Origin: Zopfochytrium polystomum
Taxonomy: Eukaryota > Chytridiomycota > Chytridiomycetes > Chytridiales > Chytridiaceae
Assembly: GCA_025765615.1 (NCBI GenBank)
Contig: JAIVFJ010000106.1
Span: forward strand, 124,001-188,000
Reading direction: 5' to 3'
Length of the DNA: 64,000 nucleotides
Shown here: piece by piece, positions 12,852 through 23,448 of the stretch
Layout of the letters: each line of letters starts with the position of its first letter
How positions within the stretch are numbered: the first letter of the stretch is position 1
The notes under the pieces: model-generated
Databases searched by the model: none
What the model was told of the DNA's origin: nothing
The model's input: the letters and a program-made list of their open reading frames with translations, nothing else
Program-made: the position numbers and the translations under genes

Positions 12852-13890
12852 TCTGTCTCGTCGGACAAGCTTTCGCCTGCGACCCAATCCGCGTGTATCT
12901 TCGTCCCTTGTGGCCGCATCAGGCATAATTTGCGTTCTTTCTGTTGTTCCCATCTTGTTCTTCTCGTTTCGGCAGCGACGGCTGTCTTTTTATTTGACAG
13001 TGTTCTTGGTTGGTTTCATTTTGCCTTTGGGGGTAAACTGTTCGGAAGAGCAACACGCTTGGGTTTGTCGGCGTTGTGATGAAAGGCGAACGTGACATAA
13101 ACTGGAAGAGCGGCCTGACAAGTCTGGTCTGGTGGCATACCGATGCGAGCTCGAAAATTGTCCAATGGTCAACCCGCTCATCGGCTACTTCCCCCTTCGA
13201 ACTTGCTCGCGCAGCCTGGCCAACGGGCGCAAGCTTAGGCCGGCACGGTCGGGAACTGTTCAATTTCATCAAACGCCACTGTTTTTTTGTTTTTTTTTTT
13301 TTAATTTGGCAATCACCCGTTCCTTTTGATTCCCTCGCCATTCCTTCATCGCGTGAGATCGCTGCTGTCAGCGTTTCTAATACGGCACTTGCCTTCAAAG
13401 CCTTAATTCCCCCCTCTATCGCGCTCCCCACTCCCTTTCCCTTTGTCCGAAAGGGCTCGTTTGCTAGAGGTGCGTGCGTCTTAAACACTCTTCTGCTTGT
13501 TTTGAAGGCGGTTTGGTATACGGTAAGGCAACTTGCAGATGTCTTGGGCACGACGGAATGCGGGAGGTTCAATGGACGCGCAATGTGTGCGGTAAATCCT
13601 TTACCCCCACCGTAACACAGTAGTTACGTTGGGGTTTCACAGCAATTTCTGTTTGCTAGGTGCAGCCACTCCGCGTGCCCAAAGATTTGAGTCAAAAGAG
13701 AGAGGCAAGCACGGAAAGTGCCAGTGCCGTGGGACAAGGGCCCGGTTGAAATGGGCACCAGATGGTAAAAAAGTATTGGAACAAAAAAAAAATTCGCCGA
13801 CGGGCCACTGCGGACTGCGGACTGCGGACCAGTTGTTTGTTCTCACTCACAGTCAGTATAAATACCCCCGCTCCTTCAGGGAGTAAAGGC
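12852..13890. other. Intergenic plus U1 promoter
   Basis: No recognisable gene from 12852 to about 13780; the open frames have no family signature. The last 100 bases form the U1 promoter. A TCGCCGACGGGCC block and repeated ACTGCGGA units at about 13795-13830 recur, wholly or partly, upstream of the other U1 genes, and TATAAATA is at 13857-13864. Confidence 0.6.
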
Positions 13891-14057
13891 ATACTTACCT
13901 GGCTGGGGCAGTGGGTGATCAAGAAGGCCCAATGCCTGTTGGTGCGGCGCTTCCATTGCACACACGCGGGGACCGTGCTGGCACTCTTCGTCTTCGTGGC
14001 GAACGAGACGGCACAATTTTTTCCCTGTGGATCACGGGCGTTCGCGCCTGTCCCACG
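13891..14057 (+). ncRNA. U1 snRNA gene, copy 1
   Basis: 167-nt spliceosomal U1 RNA. The 5' end ATACTTACCTG is the universal 5'-splice-site-pairing sequence. Stem-loop I presents GATCAAGAAG, the U1-70K site; stem-loop II presents ATTGCAC, the U1A site. The Sm site AATTTTTT is at 14015-14022, followed by a closing GC-rich hairpin with a TTCG loop. TATAAATA lies 34 bases upstream of the 5' end. Nearly identical to copy 3. Confidence 0.96.
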
Positions 14058-15790
14058 TGATTTTATACCCACAGGAGATGAAACACATTCGGCTGAATGC
14101 AAATATATTTTCCGGAGTATGGTGTGGGGAAATGAGGTTCGCTGTCGTCAAACGCGTTCAAACCTGTCGACTACCTGTTTCCTTTCTTCCCAACGCCAAC
14201 CGCGGTACTGGAGAGACTACTTGGTCTCTATTTTCGTATCTTTGTTTTGTTGTTTCATTTGGAGTGTGGTTTCGTTTAGGTTCAAGGTACGGCGGACACC
14301 TCCACCTTTTCTTTCTCCTCTCATGCCACCCGATCCCGACACTCGCCGCTACTTCACATTGCTTCCCACACCTCTCGCTTCCTTAACAACCAGTATCCAC
14401 GGTGATGGCACCTTTTTTTTTCTTGTTTGTTTGCCCAGTGCCCTTTTTTGTTCTCGTACTTTGGCAGTAGTTTCAGCCCATGAGAGAGTCGAGGAGAGGA
14501 GCGGTATTTCCCCCCCTTTTTTTCATCCCTGGTAGAATCCGACCACTGAAATGGACGTATGGTGCAACCTTTGATGCAACCGGAGGAGCACACCCGGTTG
14601 AGGGAGATTCTTCTGGATTTTGTCAATTTGGTGTGTTGAAGAGATTCGCTTGCCCACAGTGCATATGTTGTCCAAACGGGTTTCAGCTCTACCCCAACCG
14701 GGAGCGGCCCCTGCACCAACAGTTCCAGATACTGTGTGATCCGCCAAAAATTCTTGTTCTCAAATCAAAAGTATGCGCGTTTCCAGTCCACGCCCTTTTT
14801 TCGAACTCATCCGTTGTTGCTTTTAGCTGTGGGCCGAAAGGCACCCTCGCCAACTTGGAGAGAAAAAGTCTCACATGAAAGTAAGGCCTTTCTTGTTGTC
14901 CAGCCATCACCGACCGGAGGTGAAGGGGAATTAGGACAAGACTCTTGCGATCGACGCTGTAAAAACCTGTGTGACGGGACAAGATCGGACCAGGCTGCCC
15001 GTTGCTGGAAGACGACGCTTGGCCGCTCCTTTCTTCAGATCTGGCCCTGGTCCGCTCGCCACTCGGACACCGTTGTTCATACGATAATCAGATTCGAGGG
15101 TTACACACACGGTCAGTTGCCATCGGGTGTCCGGCGCTTAGCTACCCGGACTCCGCGAAAATGCGGTGACCCGACGCTTTGTCGCACGATCGTTGGCTCT
15201 TGCCAATCGTAGGATCGCTCCACGATTATTTGAATCTTCGCTTTTTGAAAGGCTAATATTCCCCCTCTCATGCGCTCTCACTGGAGCGTTCTCGAAAAAC
15301 GGGTATGTTCAACCTTGACACTTCCGCCTCAACTCAAGTTCATTAGGTAAGTCCTTTGTTTCCTCTTTTTCTATCACGATTATGCGTCTTTGCGTCTTTA
15401 TCTTCATTTTTTCGTTTGTGGGGTGCACAACCCCCTTTCTCTTTCACTCTTCTCCCTCCAAAATTACCGGATGCCGACAATTTCCGTGGTTGCGTTTTCT
15501 ACTATTTTTTTTTTTGTTCGTTCGCCCGACTCAAAGCCACCTGTTCTTCCCCAAACTCGTTCTGCTGCAGTTTTCAGCCCGTGAGAGTTGAGGATGGGAG
15601 TGGTGGATGCTCGAATAGTTTCTTTCCCGAATGAATCCGTGAGATGGCAGTAAGGTAGCAAAGAAATCCTGATAAAACGTAGCAACGGCTTTGAGGACCT
15701 CAATCACATTTATTGTCGCCAAAGTTGTGCAGCGCGCACCTGATTCGAAACGGATGTTCACTTTGTTGAACCTCAGTTACAGCTTCCGCT
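14058..15790. other. Intergenic with decayed F-box duplication
   Basis: No intact gene. Segments around 14290-14350, 14465-14495 and 14727-14826 resemble 15420-15480, 15570-15600 and 15838-15945 in the same order, so this is a diverged duplicate of the region at the 3' end of the F-box gene. The stretch 14930-15250 is GC-rich with inverted repeats, but I could not match it to a known RNA. Confidence 0.5.
14727..14826 (-). pseudogene. Fragment of F-box gene 3' end
   Basis: Aligns by eye with 15838-15945 of the F-box gene on the same strand, including the shared AAAAGTATGCGCG block and the EEYEKR-like coding segment (here DEFEKR). Only about 35 codons remain and they are frame-broken. Confidence 0.6.
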
Positions 15791-16993
15791 TCACTGGGAG
15801 CGAGACTTGATCGCCACCCTCTTCACTAACAGTTCTGCATTCTTTGCAATCCTCCGAAAGTTCCGGCTCTCATAGCAAAAGTATGCGCGCTTCCAGTCAA
15901 CACTGCGTTTTTCGTACTCTTCTATTGCTGCTTCCACTGGTTCCGTTGGAACGCGCGCCATGCCGTCGCGCTTGCAGAGCACCTTCCAGCCCAGCGAACG
16001 CCCGAAAAGATACCACGACCGGCTTGTGGAGAAAAGATGCATGGCGTCCTTTGCGTCGAGGCTCGCGATGACGGCTTCGAGCGCGTGTGGAGGAAGCTGG
16101 TGCGGAGTCGTCATCGATAGTCGCGAGATCACGGTCGCTGCCTCTTCCGCCGCTAGGCCCGGCAGGGGTAGCGGTATGACGGCGATTCCGCCCTCGTAGG
16201 TTCCGCGGCGCAGGCGGAACATGTGTGCGGGTGAGCCTTCCGGATCAAAGCTGTCGTCTGGACCACTGTCACCTTCCGCCTGACCCTCGCCGCCAGCGCC
16301 GGCAGCGGCTGTCCGCCAGTCCCACGCAGCGCGCTCGTCGCCCTTCGGCTCCTTCCGCGCAGTCAACCCCCCGAGCGACTTCCACAGCGAGTCCGGGCGG
16401 GCCAGGACAAACGCCTGGCTGACCTTGAGGTCCGGGAACTGCTCGTGGGACGCTGCAATGTCGACTTCGTCCGGGCAAGCCTCGCGGCGGTCGCCCGCCC
16501 ACGTGGACGACGTGCCGTACTGCAGGCAGCCCCCGAGGTAAGTCGCAAGCGCAGTGGGTTCGACACCGTGCGCTGCGAGCACAGCGGCGGTCCAGCGGGC
16601 GCAGGCGGCGTGGAAGGGGAAGCCAAAGTCATCCTGGTCCTCGATGAAGCAGCCGTGGGTTGGGGCCACCTTGTCGCTGTCAATGCGGTACCAGCAAGTC
16701 GCGGACAAGTCCGGGTCGAAGAAGCTGGACTGGTCCGAGTCGCCTTGCGCGGGCTTATCGTAAGGGTCGAGCGACCCGTAGCATGAGTCGCACCCGACCC
16801 GAGACCAACGGCCGTCCGTGAGGAGAGCTGTTTGTCCAGTGGGATGGCGAATGTCGGCGGAGTGGGTTGCTTGAATCATTTAACCGACAAGCGAAGAGCA
16901 GGTGATATTACCTCTAGCAGCTTCCTGGTACGCTGAGGAGGTTGAGGTGATGGATGCACCGCAAAGCACACAGAAGGAGTCCCACGTTCCCAT
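15791..16993 (-). CDS. F-box protein, fungal CxxC type
   Basis: Two exons on the minus strand, 16993-16912 and 16869-15791, with a 42-nt phase-1 intron; the join is divisible by three and gives 386 aa. I chose the ATG at 16993 because MGTWDSFCVLCG is the usual start of a fungal F-box family with a zinc-like CxxC at the N-terminus; a further CDSCYG follows in exon 2. The region LPPHALEAVIASLDAKDAMH near the C-terminal third has the F-box pattern, continuing SRSWYLFGRSLGWKVLCKRDG. F-box proteins recruit targets to SCF ubiquitin ligases; the target here is unknown. A decayed copy of its 3' end lies 1 kb downstream, and it is transcribed away from U1 copy 2. Confidence 0.78.
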
Positions 16994-17327
16994 CCTGAAG
17001 GCACGAATGAACGGACCGTCGCTTTGCCTTTCTCTGTTTTCAGAGAGAAGCAGTTGGGCTTGGCGCCGCTGCCTCACCCCAACGCGGTTCAATGTACACA
17101 CACATGTGGAGATCTTTGAGGCGATCTCTACTTAGCTGGAGGTTGTCCTCCTCCCAATGCCTCCCATCCGTCAACTCGAAAGAGTTTGTCTCGGCAACTG
17201 CACTATTGGCGGGCCTCCCAAACTTCGGACGAATGATTCGCGTCAGCGCAAATGTGAACTGCGGACCAACTGCGGACTACCAAGTCCACAGACTATAAAT
17301 ACCGCGCGCTACTGTCGACAAGAGCTC

Positions 17328-17495
17328 ATACTTACCTTGTTGTGGTCGTGAGAGATCAAGAAGTCTCACGATCTGTTGGCGCCGCGCTTCCATTGCACAA
17401 ACGAAGCCGGTTGACAACACCTCCTCGTCTTTAACGGCGCGGGAGGCAGCGTAATTTTTTCCCTGTGGGGCAACGGCGTTCGCGCCAGTCCCACT
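17328..17495 (+). ncRNA. U1 snRNA gene, divergent copy 2
   Basis: About 168 nt. It keeps ATACTTACCT, the U1-70K loop GATCAAGAAG, the U1A loop ATTGCAC, the Sm site AATTTTTT (17453-17460) and the TTCG-capped last hairpin. Stem sequences differ widely from copies 1 and 3 but still pair: stem I is a perfect GTGAGA/TCTCAC helix. TATAAATA at 17294-17301 has the same 34-base spacing and ACTGCGGA units precede it. Compensatory change argues that this is an expressed variant and not a pseudogene. Confidence 0.92.
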
Positions 17496-17833
17496 CGTAC
17501 TTCCCATACACTGCATGATGAAAACGAGCGTCGCACCTGCGATTCGGTCTTCAGCAGTAACTACTTCGAATCGGCAGCAGAACAAGAGGAGGATTTGCGT
17601 TGGGACCGATGGTTTTGGATTGCCTTTGAGGCGGCAAGGCAAGGAAGTCGTGGGCCGAACTGGGGTAAAGTTTTCTTGGTCGGCTCACACCGACTTTGCG
17701 CTAAAGCGGTGACTGCGCCACAGATCTTGGTGGATTACAAAAGCAGCCCAATCGCACTATTGCACACCAGGCAGAGAAAGAGCGATCTCTTCGACTCAGC
17801 AGTCGAACTACCACTATTACAGTCGGAAACATT

Positions 17834-18748
17834 ATGCCCTCCACTTCCGCGAAGCCACGTGAACCCAAAAAGCGCCCCGACAGACGATCCGTCACCAGCG
17901 AAACATCGGTCGCTGCCACCATCACCCCCACCGAGGAGGATCATGCGATGGCCGTGGAACTCTTTGATCCTTTCGCCTTTCTACTCGACGATCACGTTCA
18001 CCACTGGCGTGCGAAGAGACCCGTCCCACCACCTTATCTCCTCCACAACGGTTCTGAGCGGTATCTGTCCAACTTCGGCCCCGTCTTTGACGAATACCAC
18101 TTCTGCCCCGTCGTTCCAACCGCAGCCGCAGCCGCCCTTGGCATGACTCTCCGCGACGCCCAACGAGCGATGCAGCGCCTGCGGTCCCTGCAGTTTGACG
18201 CGGCAAAGCATGCCCGCCGCGTTGTTCAGAATTCCGCTCGCCACGATTATAACAACGGCGGATATTGGATGATCTGGGGGATCCTCGGCTTGCGGCGGGT
18301 CGTGAAGGCACTGCAGCGCGTACAGCTCGAAGGCCCGAGGGCCGTGCTGTTGGATGACCCGGCCGACGACCAGGTGGAGGAGGATGACGTAAAGGAAGCA
18401 CTCCGCTACCCGGTGGGAATCAACCTGTCTCGGCCGCTGACAGAGTGGACGATCGAGGCCTGGGACGCGGTCTTGACCATGGCAGAAGCGTCTGTGGAGA
18501 GATGGGCCAACAACCTTTGCGTCTATGGTTCTGAAAAGGCTGCGCAAAAGGCGTACATCAAAGCTCGGACTCGATTTATGAAGTTCGCGTGCGATCGTCA
18601 ACCGTGGGAGAAGAACCGGAGAGACAACAACCGGAGGGGTGTGTCCCCGTTGGTTGGGGACGATCGCCTCGTTGGCAACTCAAGTGTCAAGAACATGTCC
18701 TCAAAGGAGGTTATTGACCGATACCTGGATGAGCCGATTTGCTACTGA
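17834..18748 (+). CDS. Unknown 304-aa protein
   Basis: Single intact frame from the ATG at 17834 to 18748. I do not recognise it. The N-terminus (residues 1-35) is basic and Ser/Thr-rich; the centre has FDPFAFLLDDHVHHW, a segment resembling a helix-rich fold (TLRDAQRAMQRLRSLQFDAAKHARRVV), and an acidic patch DDPADDQVEEDD. The C-terminus is basic (RRDNNRRG). No membrane segment or signal peptide. It lies between U1 copies 2 and 3 and starts about 340 bases after copy 2. The intact 915-base frame with GC-rich codons supports a real gene. Confidence 0.65.
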   Translation: MPSTSAKPREPKKRPDRRSVTSETSVAATITPTEEDHAMAVELFDPFAFLLDDHVHHWRAKRPVPPPYLLHNGSERYLSNFGPVFDEYHFCPVVPTAAAAALGMTLRDAQRAMQRLRSLQFDAAKHARRVVQNSARHDYNNGGYWMIWGILGLRRVVKALQRVQLEGPRAVLLDDPADDQVEEDDVKEALRYPVGINLSRPLTEWTIEAWDAVLTMAEASVERWANNLCVYGSEKAAQKAYIKARTRFMKFACDRQPWEKNRRDNNRRGVSPLVGDDRLVGNSSVKNMSSKEVIDRYLDEPICY

Positions 18749-19178
18749 TGCTCAACCGTAATTCCTCAAAGCCTCATGCATTTGTTCTCAATTATTCGCG
18801 TTCGCCCCCAAACTCGAAAGATTCACTTTTGTAATACAGTGGAACGACTGAGTTGCAGCACGTTGTATAATTTTACTACATCAGTCAAAGTTCTTTAGTT
18901 CTTAGCCATTATTATTAGAACAAATGTTTCAGGTGCTTTCCTTTTCAACCTCCGCTCGTCCGCCTGTCGCCGTGCCGCAGCCCACACCCAAGCGTCCGGA
19001 AAAAAGTCACAGATTGACCATCGGAATCAACTGCGCAGCGGTCGACTGCGGCGTTTGCATTTGCAAACGAGTTTTGAACACTTGCCTGATTGAAAAATCG
19101 CCGACGGGCCTAACTGCGGAGCAATTGTTCTCACGCACAGTCAGTATAAATACCCCCGCTCCTTCAGGGCGTAAAGGC

Positions 19179-19345
19179 ATACTTACCTGGCTGGGGCAGT
19201 GGGTGATCAAGAAGGCCCAATGCCTGTTGGTGCGGCGCTTCCATTGCACACAGGCGGGGACCGTGGTGGCACTCTTCGTCTTCGTGGCGAACGAGATGGC
19301 ACAATTTTTTCCCTGTGGGTCACGGGCGTTCGCGCCTGTCCCACG
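19179..19345 (+). ncRNA. U1 snRNA gene, copy 3
   Basis: 167 nt, nearly identical to copy 1, with the same 5' end, U1-70K and U1A loops, Sm site and terminal hairpin. The upstream TCGCCGACGGGCC block, ACTGCGGA element and TATAAATA (19145-19152) are conserved, but sequence beyond the promoter and 3' end is unrelated to copy 1, so the duplicated unit is gene plus promoter. Confidence 0.96.
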
Positions 19346-19610
19346 TATTCTCTTCTTCACAATGTTATGACGAAACGAACGTGGCACAACGTTGCACAAC
19401 AGAACGAGAGAAAACGGCTGGCTGGTGCTACAAACAAGGCGTGAAGATTGGCAGCTCCCGAGCCCGCCCGTCTCACTGACAGCGTCGTATCCGCTTTCAA
19501 AATGACCCGCGCTCTCCAACGCCTTTCTGTCAATGATGCAATCGCACGTACTCGCAGCTCAAGTTAAAAAGCGCTCATTGCCAGCGCTTTAGTCAAGTCT
19601 ACGAAACTGA

Positions 19611-20685
19611 ACACGGAGCGAGTTCAGGAAGCGCCAGGGCGTCGACGTAGAGACCGTCTCGGACGCGGGCTTTGACGTGATAAGCGACGCCCTGTTCCGC
19701 CACCAGGTCCTCGTCTTCAAGAACCAGCAAGGCCTTTCCGCAGCGGCCCAGTACTGCCTCACCAAGAGGTTCGACCCAGCTTCCGAGTCATACGGCCACG
19801 GAAAAACCATCGACGCGGCGCAAAGCATCCTGCACCCAGACCTCAAGACCGTTCCGAACCAACAGCAGGTGCAGATCATCGGCCACGGCCACATCGACGC
19901 CTACGAGGGCCTCACAGACTTTACTCTCCGGCACCCGCACCACCGCACCTTCCACCGCACCGCGGTCCCTGCCGCCGACGACCTCACCCACACCCGCTTC
20001 TACCGCTGGCACGTCGACTCGGCGCTCTACGACCTCGCACCCCCGTTGTCACGACGCTCTTCGCCGTCCGCGTTCCGCGCGGCCGCACCCAGACCGTCCG
20101 CTACGACGACGGTCCAACGACGAGCTGCGAGTCCCGCTCGGCGCCACCGTCTTTGTATCAGGGTACGCCATGTACGACGGCCTCTCGGACCAGGACAAGG
20201 CGTTTGCGTGCGATACCCTCGTCGAGTACGCCCCGCACCCTTACGTCTGGATTAGCGGCGCTCGCTCGCGCCCCGACGGCCTCGGCCTCGAAACGGAGGG
20301 CCGCGAGCTGGACGAAGCCGACCTGCCGCCTGTCGACCCGAGCAAGATCAAGCGGCTGCCGCTGTGCTGGAAGAACCCCGACACCGGCCGCCTGGCGCTG
20401 CAAGCGCACCCCAGCGCCGTCCGCGCGCTCGTCGCAGCTGACGGCTCCCGCGACGGCGATCTGCGGAGCGTGAGGGATACCCTGCACAGGCTGCAGCGGC
20501 CGGGTATCGCGCCCGAGCGCGTGTACGCGCACGACTGGAAGGAGGGCGACCTGGTGTTGTTCCATAACCGCGGGGTGTTGCATAGCGTGGTTGGCGCGTT
20601 TGCCGACAGCGAGGTGCGTCTGTTTAGACAGTGTAACCTCGCAGCAAGCAGCGGCGTCGTGGGACCGGATGATAAGGTCTATTGA
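19611..20685 (+). CDS. xanA: Alpha-ketoglutarate-dependent xanthine dioxygenase, two frame breaks
   Basis: Non-heme Fe(II) enzyme of the TauD/TfdA family that converts xanthine to uric acid with alpha-ketoglutarate and oxygen; a fungal alternative to xanthine dehydrogenase in purine use. Recognisable blocks: LISDALFRHQVLVFKNQ-like start, RWHVDSALYDL with the HxD iron ligands, VTTLFAVRVPRG, GATVFVSGYAMYD, YAPHPYVWIS, KRLPLCWKNP, LQRPGIAPERVYAHDWKEGDLVLFHNRGVLHSVVGAF with the distal His, and CNLAAS. The frame changes at about 20040-20045 (one C probably missing from a C run) and about 20113-20116. The N-terminus is not resolved: an in-frame stop at 19608 precedes it without an ATG, so a short upstream exon is likely. 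Either a damaged gene or consensus errors. Confidence 0.85.
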
Positions 20686-20973
20686 CAGGGGGTTTACAAC
20701 TCGAAGCTCCAGTTGTTTTTTTTTTCTGTTTGTCCTGGGATTTCGGATTTTTGCTTTTCAGGCGCTCTTGACCACATTGATACACTGATCAAGACGCTCC
20801 CGAACGGGGTCCCGTCAGCTGCTTCTCTCCAGTTTGGGCTCATCACTGGACCAGTGTTTTTATTTATGCTTCGGCTGGTTTAGTGTGAAAGAAAGTGGGC
20901 GGGGTCATCAAAAGGCAAAAGGAGATGCCCACCGGCGGAATGACAACGGCAGGGTCGGGAACGCGGCATTGTC

Positions 20974-22047
20974 ATGGGGACATCAACAACATGCATCGAG
21001 GCTCCAGGCTTTCAAGCATCCGCAACGGTCCCTTCCTCCACTGTCAATGCTTTCCCGGCTTCTGCTCCCGACGAGGCAAACTCACTTCCGCTTCCGTCAA
21101 CCACTTCGCCCTCTTCTAGCCTCTACTGGAAGGCGCTTCCCATCGTTGTAGCGAAGATCTGGCGGCTGCTCACCGCAAAGGAAAAGTACGTGCTTGCAAC
21201 GCTGTTCAGCCTGCGACCGCTGCAGGCCGAGGCGCTCTGCGAGAACCCTTCTACGGCGTCAATGGACAAGCAGCACGACACTGACCTGCTCAACTTTCGT
21301 TTGAGGCACGCGGACCGTGGGACGCTTTCGCGCATGTATACAAACCGCGTCATGAACGCGGGAACCCTGGAGACCCTGCAGTGGTGGAAAGACAGCGGTC
21401 TGGAGCTCCGCTACTCTAAGTACTCCATTGATTGGTTGGTTGGTGGACATGACTGTCTTCGGCGGTTGCAGTGGTGGAAGGACAGCGGGCTTGAATTGAG
21501 GTATACAGCGCAATGTTTGGATGTGGTGCAGTGGTGGCACGATAGCGGTCTCCCGATGCTCTACTCAGAACGGGCGATGGACAGAGCATCGAGCTGCGGG
21601 AAACTCGAAGTCCTCGAATGGTGTAAGCAGAGCGGTAACGAACTGACGCACTCTCAAAACGGGATGAACCACCCGAGCTCCCAGAACATTGTCACCAGCG
21701 TCGAGTGGTGGAAGAAGAGCGGTTTGCCGTTGAAGTACACGACTGGGGCATATACTGGGCAAGTCGGCACGGCCATTTGGAAGCGCTGCAGTGGTGGAAA
21801 GCGAGTGGGTTGGAGATCCGCTGGGACCGGGGAGCATTGGTTGAGGCAAGGAACACGCGAGTTTTGAATTGGTGGAAGGCGTCGGGGCTGTTTGGAGAAT
21901 GGTTCGAGTCGGCTGCCGGTGTGTGTCAGCAGCCAAGCTGGGGCGGCGTTGGAAACGAGCAGAAAGGAGGGAGACGGGAGAATGGAGCGATGGTGGGACG
22001 AGAACTGCCCCGACAAGGAAATAAAACTCTTTGCGGCCAATGGCTGA
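20974..22047 (+). CDS. WWK-x-SGL repeat protein 1, frame breaks
   Basis: Unknown function. From the ATG at 20974: a Ser/Pro-rich leader, an IWRLLTAKEKYVLATLFSLRPLQAEAL segment, then repeats of about 33 residues with core LQWWKDSGLELRYS followed by an AMDxAS-like helix. The length and helix pattern resemble degenerate ankyrin repeats, a likely protein-interaction surface. The frame must shift near 21750 and again near 21930; after the second shift it ends MERWWDENCPDKEIKLFAANG at 22047, mirroring the C-terminus of the next gene. Its stop overlaps the ATG of the next gene (22040), so the pair may be one longer gene. Confidence 0.62.
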
Positions 22048-23056
22048 GCCACCACGGGCGCGGCATGGCACAACCACAGCCGGTGCCGCAGCCACCACAC
22101 GCCTGGTCTGCGACTGGCGCGCGCAGGCGGTCCTCGTGGCCGCGATCTGCCAGTACCTTCCCCCAAATAAACAGTTCGCGCTCGCGGCCTTGTTCCGCCT
22201 GCGGCGGGTGCAGGCCCACGCGCTGTGTGGGATACCCAAGAGGGCGTCGATGGACTGGGAGAACGACACCGATCTGCTCGACTTCCGCCTCAAGCACACG
22301 GACTGCGAATCGCTCTCGCGCATGTACACTTCGACGGCAATGGACAACGCGCCTGTGCGAACTCTGCAGTGGTGGAAGGACAGCGGGATAGAGCTTCGGT
22401 ATACCGAGTACTCGATGAACACTCTGACCTACGAAACCGACATCCCGGAGCTGCAGTGGTGGAAGGACAGCGGTCTAGAGCTAAAGTACTCGCACGACAG
22501 CATGGACGGCGCCTCTGCCGTCGGCGACGTGGCGGTCCTGCAATGGTGGTACGACAGCGGTCTGCCGCTCGGGTACTCGGACCAGGCGTTCGAGAATGCG
22601 AGCAGCCGGGGCCGGGTGGAGGTTCTCGAGTGGTGGAGGGCGAGCGGGCTGAGGCTCGAGTACACGCATTTCGCCATGGACAAAGCCAGCGCCAACGAGC
22701 AGGCCGAGTCGCTAGAGTGGTGGAAGGCGAGCGGGCTGGAGATGCGGTACTCGACGGGCGCCATGTACTGGGCCAGTCGCCGGACGCGTCTGCGGTCGCT
22801 GCAGTGGTGGAAGGACAGCGGGCTGGAGCTCCGGTGCAGCTTGGAAACGCTGACGCACGCCACCGACGTGTCGGTACTGCGATGGTGGAGGGACTCGGGC
22901 CTGCTCGGCGTGTCTTTGGCGTTGGGCGAAAGCGATGGTGATTGGGCGGATGTCAAGCGCGTGGCGGTGGAGGGGGCGACACGCGAGGGGGCTGCCGATG
23001 TTGTGCGGTGGTGGGAGGAGGAATGGGTGTCCCCACCGCCGGGATTGAGTGAGTGA
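22040..23056 (+). CDS. WWK-x-SGL repeat protein 2
   Basis: 338-aa intact frame from the ATG at 22040. N-terminal segment VLVAAICQYLPPNKQFALAALFRLRRVQAHALC matches the equivalent part of the upstream protein, then about eight repeats with WWKDSGLELRYS-type cores at 33-residue spacing, ending in VVRWWEEEWVSPPPG. Tandem paralogue of the preceding gene. I associate such repeats with large chytrid families of unknown role; ankyrin-like folding is an inference from repeat length. No membrane segment. Confidence 0.75.
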   Translation: MAEPPRARHGTTTAGAAATTRLVCDWRAQAVLVAAICQYLPPNKQFALAALFRLRRVQAHALCGIPKRASMDWENDTDLLDFRLKHTDCESLSRMYTSTAMDNAPVRTLQWWKDSGIELRYTEYSMNTLTYETDIPELQWWKDSGLELKYSHDSMDGASAVGDVAVLQWWYDSGLPLGYSDQAFENASSRGRVEVLEWWRASGLRLEYTHFAMDKASANEQAESLEWWKASGLEMRYSTGAMYWASRRTRLRSLQWWKDSGLELRCSLETLTHATDVSVLRWWRDSGLLGVSLALGESDGDWADVKRVAVEGATREGAADVVRWWEEEWVSPPPGLSE

Positions 23057-23417
23057 GTGAGTGAGTGAGTGAGTGTGAGTGAGTGAGAGACTGGTGAATC
23101 GCTGGATGGGGTTATTGTGATCCGCGCGCGCTCGTTGTTGGCGGGAAGTGGCAGAACGCGAAATTGGCATTTTTGGTTTGATTCGAAACCTCGTTTCCAT
23201 TTTTTCATTTCGGTTTTTTTACTTAATTTTGTTTTGTTTTGTTTTGTTTTGTTTTTGGGGGCTGAATTTTCCACAACAAGGAACGGAAACGTTTTGACAA
23301 TGCTCGCTCGCATTGGAGCTCTGAATGCTGGAACTGACATGGTTCACTGGCGGCCAATCAGCCAATCATCATCTATTTGTACTTGTTTTTGTTTTGTCGT
23401 TGTTGTTGTTGTTGTTG

Positions 23418-23448
<31 letters not shown>

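Noticed and set aside
13076..13615. 179-codon open frame after DBP2
   Set aside because: No family signature, contains a T-run-driven Phe stretch and lies in the spacer before U1.
14930..15250. Structured RNA such as RNase P or another snRNA near U1
   Set aside because: Inverted repeats are present, but none of the diagnostic motifs of U2, U4, U5, U6 or RNase P could be found.
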